This document shows positions 7,327 through 14,520 of a stretch of 17,438 nt of DNA, in pieces. How positions within the stretch are numbered: the stretch's first letter is position 1; each line of letters starts with the position of its first letter. Made by a program: the position numbers and the translations under genes. Source of the stretch: Bacteroidales bacterium UBA1754 (GTDB lineage: Bacteria; Bacteroidota; Bacteroidia; Bacteroidales; Paludibacteraceae); assembly GCA_002315615.1 (NCBI GenBank), contig DCHK01000015.1:1-17438 (forward strand), read 5' to 3'. The notes beneath the pieces are model-generated. The model was not told the origin of the DNA. It saw nothing but the letters and a program-made list of their open reading frames with translations, and did not search any database.

Positions 7327-8364
7327 TTATTCTAAAATTCCTTCGGGATATTGCATTGTGACACAATGTAATGAACCATGTTGTTTGATAAGTGCATTGC
7401 AATCTACAGATACAATTTCTCTTGTTGGAAATGCTTTTTGCAATTGTTCTTTCGCAAGTTCATCTTTTGGTGAATTGTACGACGGCATTAACACTGCATC
7501 ATTCATTATCAAGAAATTAGCATACGTAGCAGGAAGCCTCATTCCATCTTCATCATACACCACATCCGCCATTGGCAATGCCACAATATTATATGGTTTC
7601 CCATCTTTTTTTACAAAAGATTTCAATTCATTTTCCATTTTTTTTAGTGCAGAAAAATGTTCATCGCTTTCGTCGGCACACTGCACATACGCAATAGTAT
7701 CGGCATTGCAAAAACGCGCCAAAGTATCTACGTGGCTATCGGTATCGTCGCCTGCAAGATAACCATTATTCAACCACAACACACGTTCTGCGCCCAAATT
7801 TTCCTTTAAAAAACATTCAATTTCTTGTTTGGACATTGCTCCATTACGATTTTTTGAAAGCAAACATTCTGCCGTAGTCAAAAGTGTACCTTCGCCATCG
7901 GACTCAATAGAACCGCCTTCGAAAGCAAAACTAAGCAAATTTTTATATTCAGCATTAAAAATATGCTTTTTAAACAAACGAGATGTTATCAAGTTGTCAA
8001 GATTTGAAGCGAATTTTAATCCCCAACCATTAAACTGAAAATCGCAAATAACAGGTTTTTCGTCAACAAAAACTGTAATTCCACCATGGTCGCGTGCCCA
8101 AGTGTCGTTTGTATTTATTTCTGCAAAAATAACGTTGGACATTTGCACACCAAATTGTTTCAATTTCTCGTTCACAACATTAACTTCGGGCGACACGACA
8201 AGCAATTTTTCTCGTTTAGCAACCTCAAAAGCAATATTCAAAAAACATTGTTCTACTTCGTTGAGCATATACGTCCAATCGGTCTGTTTATGGGGCCAAG
8301 TGAGTTGTATTCCGCTCTGCGAATACCATTCTGCCGGAAATTTTATTTGTTTATTCGTTGTCAT
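7327..8364 (-). CDS. aguA: Agmatine deiminase
   Basis: The product (345 residues from the chosen ATG) is an agmatine deiminase of the peptidylarginine-deiminase-like fold. Visible motifs are FPAEWYSQSGIQLTWPH at the N-terminus, NDTWARDHGG, FEGGSIESDGEGTLLTT, DTDSHVDTLARF with the catalytic histidine, and GSLHCVTMQYP with the catalytic cysteine near residue 334. It converts agmatine to N-carbamoylputrescine plus ammonia, feeding aguB just downstream. An in-frame ATG at 8373 would add Met-Trp-Lys; I prefer 8364 because homologues usually begin only a few residues before the FPAEW motif. Either start overlaps the end of the TRIC gene (14 or 23 nt), which implies translational coupling. No arginine decarboxylase gene is in the window, so the source of agmatine is not shown here. 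Confidence 0.93.
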   Translation of the reverse strand: MTTNKQIKFPAEWYSQSGIQLTWPHKQTDWTYMLNEVEQCFLNIAFEVAKREKLLVVSPEVNVVNEKLKQFGVQMSNVIFAEINTNDTWARDHGGITVFVDEKPVICDFQFNGWGLKFASNLDNLITSRLFKKHIFNAEYKNLLSFAFEGGSIESDGEGTLLTTAECLLSKNRNGAMSKQEIECFLKENLGAERVLWLNNGYLAGDDTDSHVDTLARFCNADTIAYVQCADESDEHFSALKKMENELKSFVKKDGKPYNIVALPMADVVYDEDGMRLPATYANFLIMNDAVLMPSYNSPKDELAKEQLQKAFPTREIVSVDCNALIKQHGSLHCVTMQYPEGILE

Positions 8365-8971
8365 CTTCCACATCTTTCATTTGGGGTAAATCGATGTTTT
8401 TTCGTGCAGAATATACACGTAAAACCAATATCGCAACGGCACCTATAATTTCAGAAATAATAATATGAGCACCAAATTGCAAACAAATAAAAAAGATAAC
8501 GCCACCAAACAAACTTGCCATAGCGTAAATCTCTTTTTTGAAAACTATGGGTACATCATTTATCAGCACATCGCGCAAAATTCCGCCCGCACAACCCGTA
8601 ATGATTCCCATCACTATTGCCACCCAAAATGGTTGATTAAAATCGAGCGATTTTTGCATACCAACTATGGTAAAAAAACTCAGTCCAATAGCGTCGAAAA
8701 TGAACAATGTACGATTGAATTTTACTATTTGTTTACGGAAAACTATCACTGTAAATAGTGCAATTGCTGTACATATCAAATAGTTAGCATTCTGCATCCA
8801 AAATGGTGTAGTGTCGAGCAGAAGATCACGAACTGTACCTCCACCTATTGCGGTAGCAAAACCTACAACATACGCCCCAAACCAATCGAAACGCTTGGCA
8901 GCGGCAAAACGTATTCCACTTATAGCAAACGCAAAAGTGCCTAAATACTCAAATATATCGGTAATGTTCAT
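8351..8971 (-). CDS. TRIC/UPF0126 family membrane protein
   Basis: A 206-residue integral membrane protein with about seven hydrophobic segments. It consists of two homologous halves, each with the glycine-rich signature of the UPF0126 (YadS/YicG) family: GGGTVRDLLLD at residues 43-53 and GCAGGILRDVLIND at 126-139. Prokaryotic members are homologues of trimeric intracellular cation channels and form K+-permeable trimers; some relatives are annotated as amino-acid transporters. A GTG at 8983 in the same frame would add four residues and overlap the glf stop by one base. I chose the ATG at 8971 because MNITDIFEYLGTFAFAISG fits the usual family start. The gene is 11 nt after glf and overlaps aguA. 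Its role next to glycan and polyamine genes is unclear. Confidence 0.87.
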   Translation of the reverse strand: MNITDIFEYLGTFAFAISGIRFAAAKRFDWFGAYVVGFATAIGGGTVRDLLLDTTPFWMQNANYLICTAIALFTVIVFRKQIVKFNRTLFIFDAIGLSFFTIVGMQKSLDFNQPFWVAIVMGIITGCAGGILRDVLINDVPIVFKKEIYAMASLFGGVIFFICLQFGAHIIISEIIGAVAILVLRVYSARKNIDLPQMKDVEDDNE

Positions 8972-8982
8972 AAATCCAATCA

Positions 8983-10110
8983 CTATATTTGAACTGACAA
9001 TGCTATTTCGACGATATCATCCATATCATAATACTTATACTCTGCCAAACGACCACCGAAAATGACATTCTTTTGCTCTTTGGCAAGAGATTGATATTTC
9101 AAATATGTTTGAGTGTTCTTATCGTCGTTTACAGGATAATATGGTTCCATACCATCTTTCCATTCGGTAGAATACTCGCGAGACACAACTGTTTTTGGAG
9201 TTTGATATACTTCCTCGCCAAACATCTCAAAATGCTTATGTTCAATTACTCTTGTATATGGAATCTCTGCCTCTGTATAATTCACAACCGCATTACCTTG
9301 ATAGTTTGGAGTGTCTATTATTTCATTTTCAAAACGAACGGTGCGATACTCCAACTTACCAAATTGATAATCATAGAATTCGTCAATTTTACCTGTAAAA
9401 ACTATTTTTTCTGCCATTGATTCAAACTCAGCACGAGAGGCAAAAAAGTCAACTCCCGTTTGAGTTTCTACTCCGTCCAACAAGCCTTCAATAAGTTTAT
9501 TATACCCACCAATAGGAATACCTTGGTATTTATCATTAAAATAGTTATTGTCAAAGACAAAACGTACAGGCAAACGCTTAATAATAAATGCAGGCAATTC
9601 ATTACATTTTCTACCCCATTGTTTTTCAGTGTACCCTTCTATCAAACACTTATAAATATCCGTACCTATCAGCATTTTAGCCTGTTCTTCCAAATTGCGA
9701 GGTTCTGCCACCCCTTGCTTTTTGAGCATTGCAGCCACTTCGGCACGCTGTTCTTCTATTTTCGCCTTCGCTTCGTCGGGTGTACGTACGCCCCACATCT
9801 GCGAAAAGGTATTCATATTAAAAGGCAAATTGTATAACTTACCCTTGTAATTTGCTACAGGCGAATTGGTATATCTATTAAACTCCACAATGGAATTTAC
9901 AAAATCCCAAACTTCTTTATTGGAGGTATGAAATATATGTGCTCCATATTTATGCACATTTATTCCCTCTATGTTTTCACAATAGATATTACCACCCAAA
10001 TGTGAGCGTTTATCTATTACTAAACATTTTTTACCTGCTTTTTTTGCTCTATAAGCAAATACAGCGCCAAACAAACCTGCACCAACTATCAAATAATCAT
10101 ATTTTCTCAT
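8983..10110 (-). CDS. glf: UDP-galactopyranose mutase
   Basis: The 375-residue protein starts MRKYDYLIVGAGLFGAVFA, the FAD-binding GxGxxG fold of Glf (GAGLFG at residues 10-15). It continues with CLVIDKRSHLGGNIY and NVHKYGAHIFHTSNKEVWDF, both diagnostic of UDP-galactopyranose mutase. EGYTEKQWGRK and the C-terminal YYPVNDDKN and VIFGGRLAEYKYYDMDD are also typical. The reduced-flavin enzyme interconverts UDP-Galp and UDP-Galf, the donor of galactofuranose for surface glycans. The ATG at 10110 forms an ATGA overlap with the stop of the upstream glycosyltransferase (10107-10109), which points to coupled translation; an upstream in-frame start at 10143 would place 11 odd residues before the Rossmann strand. 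Presence of Glf implies a Galf-containing glycan. Confidence 0.96.
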   Translation of the reverse strand: MRKYDYLIVGAGLFGAVFAYRAKKAGKKCLVIDKRSHLGGNIYCENIEGINVHKYGAHIFHTSNKEVWDFVNSIVEFNRYTNSPVANYKGKLYNLPFNMNTFSQMWGVRTPDEAKAKIEEQRAEVAAMLKKQGVAEPRNLEEQAKMLIGTDIYKCLIEGYTEKQWGRKCNELPAFIIKRLPVRFVFDNNYFNDKYQGIPIGGYNKLIEGLLDGVETQTGVDFFASRAEFESMAEKIVFTGKIDEFYDYQFGKLEYRTVRFENEIIDTPNYQGNAVVNYTEAEIPYTRVIEHKHFEMFGEEVYQTPKTVVSREYSTEWKDGMEPYYPVNDDKNTQTYLKYQSLAKEQKNVIFGGRLAEYKYYDMDDIVEIALSVQI

Positions 10111-11219
10111 AGGCTCAAAATTGCTTTGGTCATTGCACTCCACTGATATTTCTTTTTTTCTTCGGTCAAACCTTCTGAAAAATCAACTTTTTGAATCACA
10201 AATTTATCCATCTTTTCTGCAATGTCGTCACTATTTGGTTCTGCCACATATCCAGCTTTGCCATCTGGCACTATCTCAGGCAAACCACCCACACGCGTGA
10301 CAATCATCGGCTTCAAAAAATTGTATGCAATCTGTGTCACTCCCGACTGTGTAGCAGTTTTATACGGCTGAACCACAACATCCGATGCACAAAAATAATA
10401 TTTTATTTCAGAATCGGGCACATATTTTGTGTCCCATATTATGCTATCATTGATTCCAAGCGATTTTGCTTGTTGCAAATACTTCTCGCCACTGCCATAG
10501 AACTCTCCAGCCACAATCAGTTTCACTTCCGCACGTGTCTTCATTTTTGCGAATGCGTCCAGAAGCAGATCCAATCCTTTATAGTCGCGTATCAAACCAA
10601 AGAAAAGCAAGTAGCGAAATGAGGTATCAAGATGAAGAAACTCAAGAGCTTCGTCGCGAGACACCGATTCGCCAAAACTATCGTATAGCGGATGCGGCGA
10701 ACAAGCGCATGGCAGCGACGGACGAAACTGAGCCACCTCTGTACATACAGACTGACTTAGAGCCACAACGCCATCCACAGCACCTATGAAATAATGCGAA
10801 AACATCTTGTCGCCAATGCGACGTTCGTGCGGCAAAAAATTATGCAGAACAGCAACACATTTCATGGTTTTACACTTGCTCTTTGCCATACGAATAACGG
10901 TACCCAACGCTGGCGCCATAAAAGGCAACCAATATGCAACAAGCAATAGATCTGGTTGCAGACGGGCAATGTCGCAACCCACACTTATCCAATTGAACGG
11001 ATTGCAAGAATTCAAATTGCGTGAGATATTCAAATCGGAAGGTGCAGATTCTTCCGAGTATTGTGTTTTACCCGGAAACAAAAAATTGGGATACTGCAAA
11101 GTGAATGTAACCATCTCTACTGTATGCCCCTCTGCCTGCAACTGGCGTGCCAACCTCTCGTCAAATGCGGCAATGCCACCACGATAAGGCCATGCCGGAC
11201 CTAATATTACTATTTTCAT
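10107..11219 (-). CDS. GT4-family glycosyltransferase
   Basis: The 370-residue protein has the GT-B fold pattern of GT4 enzymes. The N-terminal Rossmann half begins MKIVILGPAWPYRGGIAAF, and the C-terminal half contains LLFFGLIRDYKGLDLLLDAF, LIVAGEFYGSG, ASDVVVQPYKTATQSGV and VTRVGGLPEIVPDG, which form the nucleotide-sugar site. It should transfer a sugar from a nucleotide donor to a growing glycan at the inner face of the membrane; donor and acceptor cannot be read from sequence. The stop overlaps the glf start (ATGA), so UDP-Galf is a candidate donor, although known Galf transferases are often GT2. I chose the ATG at 11219 over a TTG two codons upstream. G+C is visibly higher in part of this gene than in the genes to its right; one 60-base line near 10681 is 35 of 60 G or C. 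Confidence 0.88.
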   Translation of the reverse strand: MKIVILGPAWPYRGGIAAFDERLARQLQAEGHTVEMVTFTLQYPNFLFPGKTQYSEESAPSDLNISRNLNSCNPFNWISVGCDIARLQPDLLLVAYWLPFMAPALGTVIRMAKSKCKTMKCVAVLHNFLPHERRIGDKMFSHYFIGAVDGVVALSQSVCTEVAQFRPSLPCACSPHPLYDSFGESVSRDEALEFLHLDTSFRYLLFFGLIRDYKGLDLLLDAFAKMKTRAEVKLIVAGEFYGSGEKYLQQAKSLGINDSIIWDTKYVPDSEIKYYFCASDVVVQPYKTATQSGVTQIAYNFLKPMIVTRVGGLPEIVPDGKAGYVAEPNSDDIAEKMDKFVIQKVDFSEGLTEEKKKYQWSAMTKAILSL

Positions 11220-11376
11220 CGGCAAAAGAATTTTATTCTAACTTCATTATGTTTCATATCATCTTATCATCTCAAGCACCGGCACGAGCAATGCTTTTTT
11301 TATATAAATCAAATACAACTGACACCTGAAATTTTGCACCATATTTTCACAGATTTCAAATGCTTATTATTTAACT
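11220..11376 (-). other. Intergenic gap within the glycan cluster
   Basis: This 157-nt gap is the only sizeable break in the minus-strand block and splits the two GT2 genes from the GT4/glf part. On the minus strand a TGTATTTG near 11310-11317 is one base off the -7 consensus, but no good -33 element precedes it, so an internal promoter is only possible. A short inverted repeat (AAGCA at 11274-11278, TGCTT at 11292-11296) followed by T's points in the plus direction and is too weak to call a terminator. I see no gene in it. Confidence 0.4.
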
Positions 11377-12279
11377 TTAATCCAAAATCAACCCTTTTGT
11401 TACATTTTTTCTAAAAATGACCAATTTCCATCCTTTCATAAAGTTACCTCTTATAAAATAAGCGCATAAAAGTACGATCGTTCCTCCCCACTTAATAATT
11501 TCTAAGAATAGTCGCTTGAAATATTTTAATTTTCCAATTGCTAAAGTTCTAATTCGCTCACTCTTACCAATTTGCAAAGTCAAACGATTAAAATAATCAT
11601 TCTCTAATTTTGCTTGTGGAATGCAATGATGCAATACTGGTTTTGGAATATACATCACTTTCATTCCAATAGAATTCATTTTATCAAAGATATCTTTTTC
11701 TTCAGAAGACAAAAGTAAATTACCTTTACGACCCAATTCTGTATTAAAATAACCAACTTTGTCGAAAATTAACTTTCGATATGCCGCATTTCCACCACCA
11801 GGATATCGTCCACGAGGATAAAGTCTCGCTTGATTCCCATAATTCATCCAACCTGTTAGCAGTGCTTTTGTATATTGAGACATCCATTTAGGTTCTTGTG
11901 TTTCATAAAATGGTTCAATCGGTCCTCCTAACGCCATCACATCGGGATGTTTGTCGAAAAAATCCACATATTCACTTAAATAATTTTCATCAACAAAAGC
12001 ATCGTCATCAACAAATACAACGAGTTCTCCTTTTGCATTTTTAAGACCACAATTTCGAGCAGCAGACAAACCTTGTTCCGTTTCAACCACATAGCGAAAA
12101 GAAATTTTCTTATGTAACGATACAAAATCTTCGCAAATTTTTCGAGTATTGTCGGTGCAATTATTATCAACTAACAAAATTTCATACTCACTTTTGGGAA
12201 GTGAATTTTTTGCTATACTTTCCAATAGTTGTCCAATGTATTTATCACGATTATATGTACAAATAATAACTGTAAGCAT
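11377..12279 (-). CDS. GT2-family glycosyltransferase with C-terminal membrane segment
   Basis: The 300-residue product is a GT-A fold family 2 glycosyltransferase. It opens with MLTVIICTYNRDKYIGQLL, followed by ILLVDNNCTDNT (Asp38) and the donor/metal motif VVFVDDDAFVD (DDD at residues 91-93). RYPGGGNAAYRK and LLSSEEKDIFDKM (acidic acceptor-site region near 191-196) follow. A hydrophobic stretch near residues 262-278 (GTIVLLCAYFIRG) may anchor or dock it at the membrane. It likely adds one sugar to a surface glycan; specificity cannot be deduced. It lies 35 nt after the next GT2 gene and has low G+C (line 11401 has about 14 of 60 G or C), in contrast to the GT4/glf part. Confidence 0.88.
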   Translation of the reverse strand: MLTVIICTYNRDKYIGQLLESIAKNSLPKSEYEILLVDNNCTDNTRKICEDFVSLHKKISFRYVVETEQGLSAARNCGLKNAKGELVVFVDDDAFVDENYLSEYVDFFDKHPDVMALGGPIEPFYETQEPKWMSQYTKALLTGWMNYGNQARLYPRGRYPGGGNAAYRKLIFDKVGYFNTELGRKGNLLLSSEEKDIFDKMNSIGMKVMYIPKPVLHHCIPQAKLENDYFNRLTLQIGKSERIRTLAIGKLKYFKRLFLEIIKWGGTIVLLCAYFIRGNFMKGWKLVIFRKNVTKGLILD

Positions 12280-12314
12280 AGAAAATTATATTTTGTAATA
12301 TATTTATTATCAAT

Positions 12315-13295
12315 CTACTGACCTATTTTTGAATATATATACCGATAGAATGATAAAAACAAAGTCAGCAAAGTTGTACATTTGGCACGAAACAACTCAT
12401 AGATAATTCTATCTACCAACTTTAAACCTTTACCTGAACGATTTAACTCTTGTCCGTATTCATCCTCAATAATCGACCAAGTATCTTTGTCATAATGTTT
12501 CAGTAGTGAAGAAATTGAGCGTTGCGATAAAATTTCAACTACTTCAAACCATAATTGTGAATCAGGAACACTTGTAAAATAATCAAACAAGATATTTTCT
12601 GCCTTTTTAAGACTTACAACAGAATCCCTACTTAATTTGTGTACATAAGAATTTTGATTACAAGTTTCATAATAATAAAGAGCTTCGTGCAACACTGTAA
12701 TATTTTTCGCTTGATGAACAAGTCTTGGAGTTACGGCATAATCTTCTGCAAGGCGTATATACTCCACACAATTAATTTTTGTTTTTTTATAAAAATCTGT
12801 TCTATAAAATTTGTTCCAATGAGCACAACGAAACGTATGTTGCAACAAACCTTTTATATAACTAATTCGATCCTTATACTCTACACGTAACATTGCAGTT
12901 TCATTTTCGCGAAGTTCGTAAGTATCAAACAACACAATATCAGCATTTTCCTTTTCTGCCTCTTTACTTAGTTTTTCTATGGCATCGGTAGTTAGATAAT
13001 CATCAGAATCAACATGAAGCATATACAATCCTGTAACAGCAGCAATCGCTGTATTGCGTGCAAATGACAAACCTCTATTCTCTGCGTGATGCAAAATTTT
13101 CACTTGTTTTAATCGGTTTGGATAACGCTGTACAACTGTTTCTAAAATAAATATTGAATTATCCTTTGTAGCATCATCTACGAATATATATTCTATATTT
13201 TCGTAGGTCTGTTCCATTAAACTCACTGCACATCGCTCAATAAATTTTTCTACACCATACACAGGTACTAGTATGCTTACTTTGGGTTGTGTCAT
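12315..13295 (-). CDS. GT2-family glycosyltransferase
   Basis: The 326-residue protein has a clear GT2 catalytic domain in its first 210 residues: VSILVPVYGVEKFIERCAVS at the start, YIFVDDATKDNS with DD at 40-41, HHAENRGLSFARNTAI, and the DxD-type motif HVDSDDYL at residues 94-101. FRCAHWNKFYRTDF and EDYAVTPRLVHQA are usual for GT2 enzymes of capsule and O-antigen clusters. The last 110 residues are helical with a basic, hydrophobic tail (TLLTLFLSFYRYIYSKIG), consistent with membrane association. It begins 8 nt after licD, so it belongs to the same transcript. The sugar transferred is unknown. Base composition is AT-rich, as in its neighbour. Confidence 0.9.
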   Translation of the reverse strand: MTQPKVSILVPVYGVEKFIERCAVSLMEQTYENIEYIFVDDATKDNSIFILETVVQRYPNRLKQVKILHHAENRGLSFARNTAIAAVTGLYMLHVDSDDYLTTDAIEKLSKEAEKENADIVLFDTYELRENETAMLRVEYKDRISYIKGLLQHTFRCAHWNKFYRTDFYKKTKINCVEYIRLAEDYAVTPRLVHQAKNITVLHEALYYYETCNQNSYVHKLSRDSVVSLKKAENILFDYFTSVPDSQLWFEVVEILSQRSISSLLKHYDKDTWSIIEDEYGQELNRSGKGLKLVDRIIYELFRAKCTTLLTLFLSFYRYIYSKIGQ

Positions 13296-13303
13296 CTTCT
13301 TAC

Positions 13304-14083
13304 TTACTTGTATATTTCTATTTTCCCTGCATGCTGTGGTCGTTTCTCCTTCGGTGGAATCTGCATATAGTCTCCAAACAAAGCACTTAACACAGCATGA
13401 GTATTGTGAGGAACCATCACTTTTATACCCTCAAAAAACATATCTTCCACAGGAAAAACGTCATTTTTTGAAAATCCACCGTATGCGCCCCAACCATATA
13501 TATGAGCTATTTGATTTGATTTGCTACAACAATTTACCACACGCGTCAATTGCAAAATTATCCAAGCAAATGGGAAAAATAAGGATGATATTATTTTGTC
13601 CATAGATGTTGAATAATTATGCATCGCACGTATGCAATGTCCATACCAATAATCAAGTATTTTTTTCCATTTCAACGAAGGCACTTTCTCCATCGGGATA
13701 ATATCGACATAAATACCTTGATATTGCAAACCACTCAAATCCTTCTCTTCAAAAAAAGAATTTTTATCACGAATTTTTGCAATTAACATTGGATAGTTTT
13801 TGTCTGTGTCATAATCTTGAAGTACTAAATTATCGGGCAATTCCTTGATTAAAGCTTTTCTCAACCGAGGATAATCCTCTTTCATAATGGCTATATCCAA
13901 ATCATCGTCCCAAGGAATAAAACCTTTATGCCTTACTGCACCTATTAGTGAACCACCATCAAGAAAATACTCTATTCCGTTTTTTCGACAAATATCATCT
14001 ATATTTTTCAAAATAAATATCATTCGATGTTGCGCTTCACGCAAAATAGATCCTTCCGGATTATATACAGACAAATCTTCCAT
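13304..14083 (-). CDS. LicD-family phosphotransferase
   Basis: The 259-residue protein carries the LicD nucleotidyltransferase-like signature: EYFLDGGSLIGAVRHKG (residues 38-54) followed by FIPWDDDLDIAIMK, with the metal-binding DDDLD at 59-63. The C-terminal part has the family's VMVPHN and PPKEKRPQHAGK segments. LicD proteins move a phospho-substituent, for example phosphocholine from CDP-choline, onto a sugar of a surface glycan; fukutin-type relatives transfer ribitol or glycerol phosphate from CDP donors. The start (ATG 14083) shares its first base with the stop codon of the upstream cytidylyltransferase (TGATG), a strong coupling sign. This suggests that the upstream enzyme makes the CDP donor this one uses. 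A TTG one codon earlier is less likely. The transferred group is unknown. Confidence 0.9.
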   Translation of the reverse strand: MEDLSVYNPEGSILREAQHRMIFILKNIDDICRKNGIEYFLDGGSLIGAVRHKGFIPWDDDLDIAIMKEDYPRLRKALIKELPDNLVLQDYDTDKNYPMLIAKIRDKNSFFEEKDLSGLQYQGIYVDIIPMEKVPSLKWKKILDYWYGHCIRAMHNYSTSMDKIISSLFFPFAWIILQLTRVVNCCSKSNQIAHIYGWGAYGGFSKNDVFPVEDMFFEGIKVMVPHNTHAVLSALFGDYMQIPPKEKRPQHAGKIEIYK

Positions 14084-14520
14084 CAATTTTTATCTCTTAA
14101 TTTGTTAAGTGTTTCGTTTATCAGTGTGCTTGAAGTTCCTTTCGTGTATGGAAAATACACCACTTTTGCACCCACTTCATTCATTTGTCGTTCTATTTCG
14201 TTCCACTTGTCGGTTCCTTTCCAGTCGTCGCCCACAAACATCACGTCAAAATGCAAGCGTTTCCAAGCCGCCATTTTATCCATATCTTCTTGTGTAACAA
14301 CTTCATCCACATACTTTATCGATGCAACAATCGCTTTTCTTTCTTCAAAAGGAATAACGGAATGTTTGTTTTTATACCCAACAAGTTCGTCTGTAGATAC
14401 ACCAACAATCAAATAGTCGCACTGCTCTTTTGCTTTACGCAACAAGTTCAAGTGCCCAATATGGAAAAGGTCAAAAACTCCCGTAGTATATCCTACAATT
14501 CTATCTTTTTTCATATTCAT
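14083..14520 (-). CDS. Cytidylyltransferase-like protein (TagD/glycerol-3-phosphate type)
   Basis: The 145-residue protein is a small cytidylyltransferase-family enzyme. YTTGVFDLFHIGHLNLLRKA holds the HxGH nucleotide-binding motif (residues 20-23). VGVSTDELVGYKNK, PFEERKAIVASIKYVDEV and VMFVGDDWKGTDKW match the TagD/choline-phosphate cytidylyltransferase pattern. The late signature RTEGISTT of TagD is changed here to YTKGTSSTLI. Family members couple CTP to glycerol-3-phosphate, phosphocholine or phosphoethanolamine, giving a CDP donor and pyrophosphate. A second in-frame ATG at 14514 would drop two residues and is equally possible. The gene overlaps the end of the AsnB-like gene and touches licD, and the pairing with LicD supports a CDP-linked donor pathway. 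The actual substrate cannot be named from sequence; some relatives in glycan loci use ATP or other phosphates. Confidence 0.85.
   Translation of the reverse strand: MNMKKDRIVGYTTGVFDLFHIGHLNLLRKAKEQCDYLIVGVSTDELVGYKNKHSVIPFEERKAIVASIKYVDEVVTQEDMDKMAAWKRLHFDVMFVGDDWKGTDKWNEIERQMNEVGAKVVYFPYTKGTSSTLINETLNKLRDKN

Noticed and set aside
7259..7762. A 167-codon plus-strand open frame across the aguA/aguB junction.
   Set aside because: It lies antisense to two well-supported genes, shows no recognisable domain and has Ser/Phe-rich shadow composition.
11274..11302. AAGCA/TGCTT repeat followed by seven T's as a terminator in the glycan gap.
   Set aside because: The five-pair stem with a 13-nt loop is weak, and the T-run serves plus-strand transcripts, of which none is expected there.
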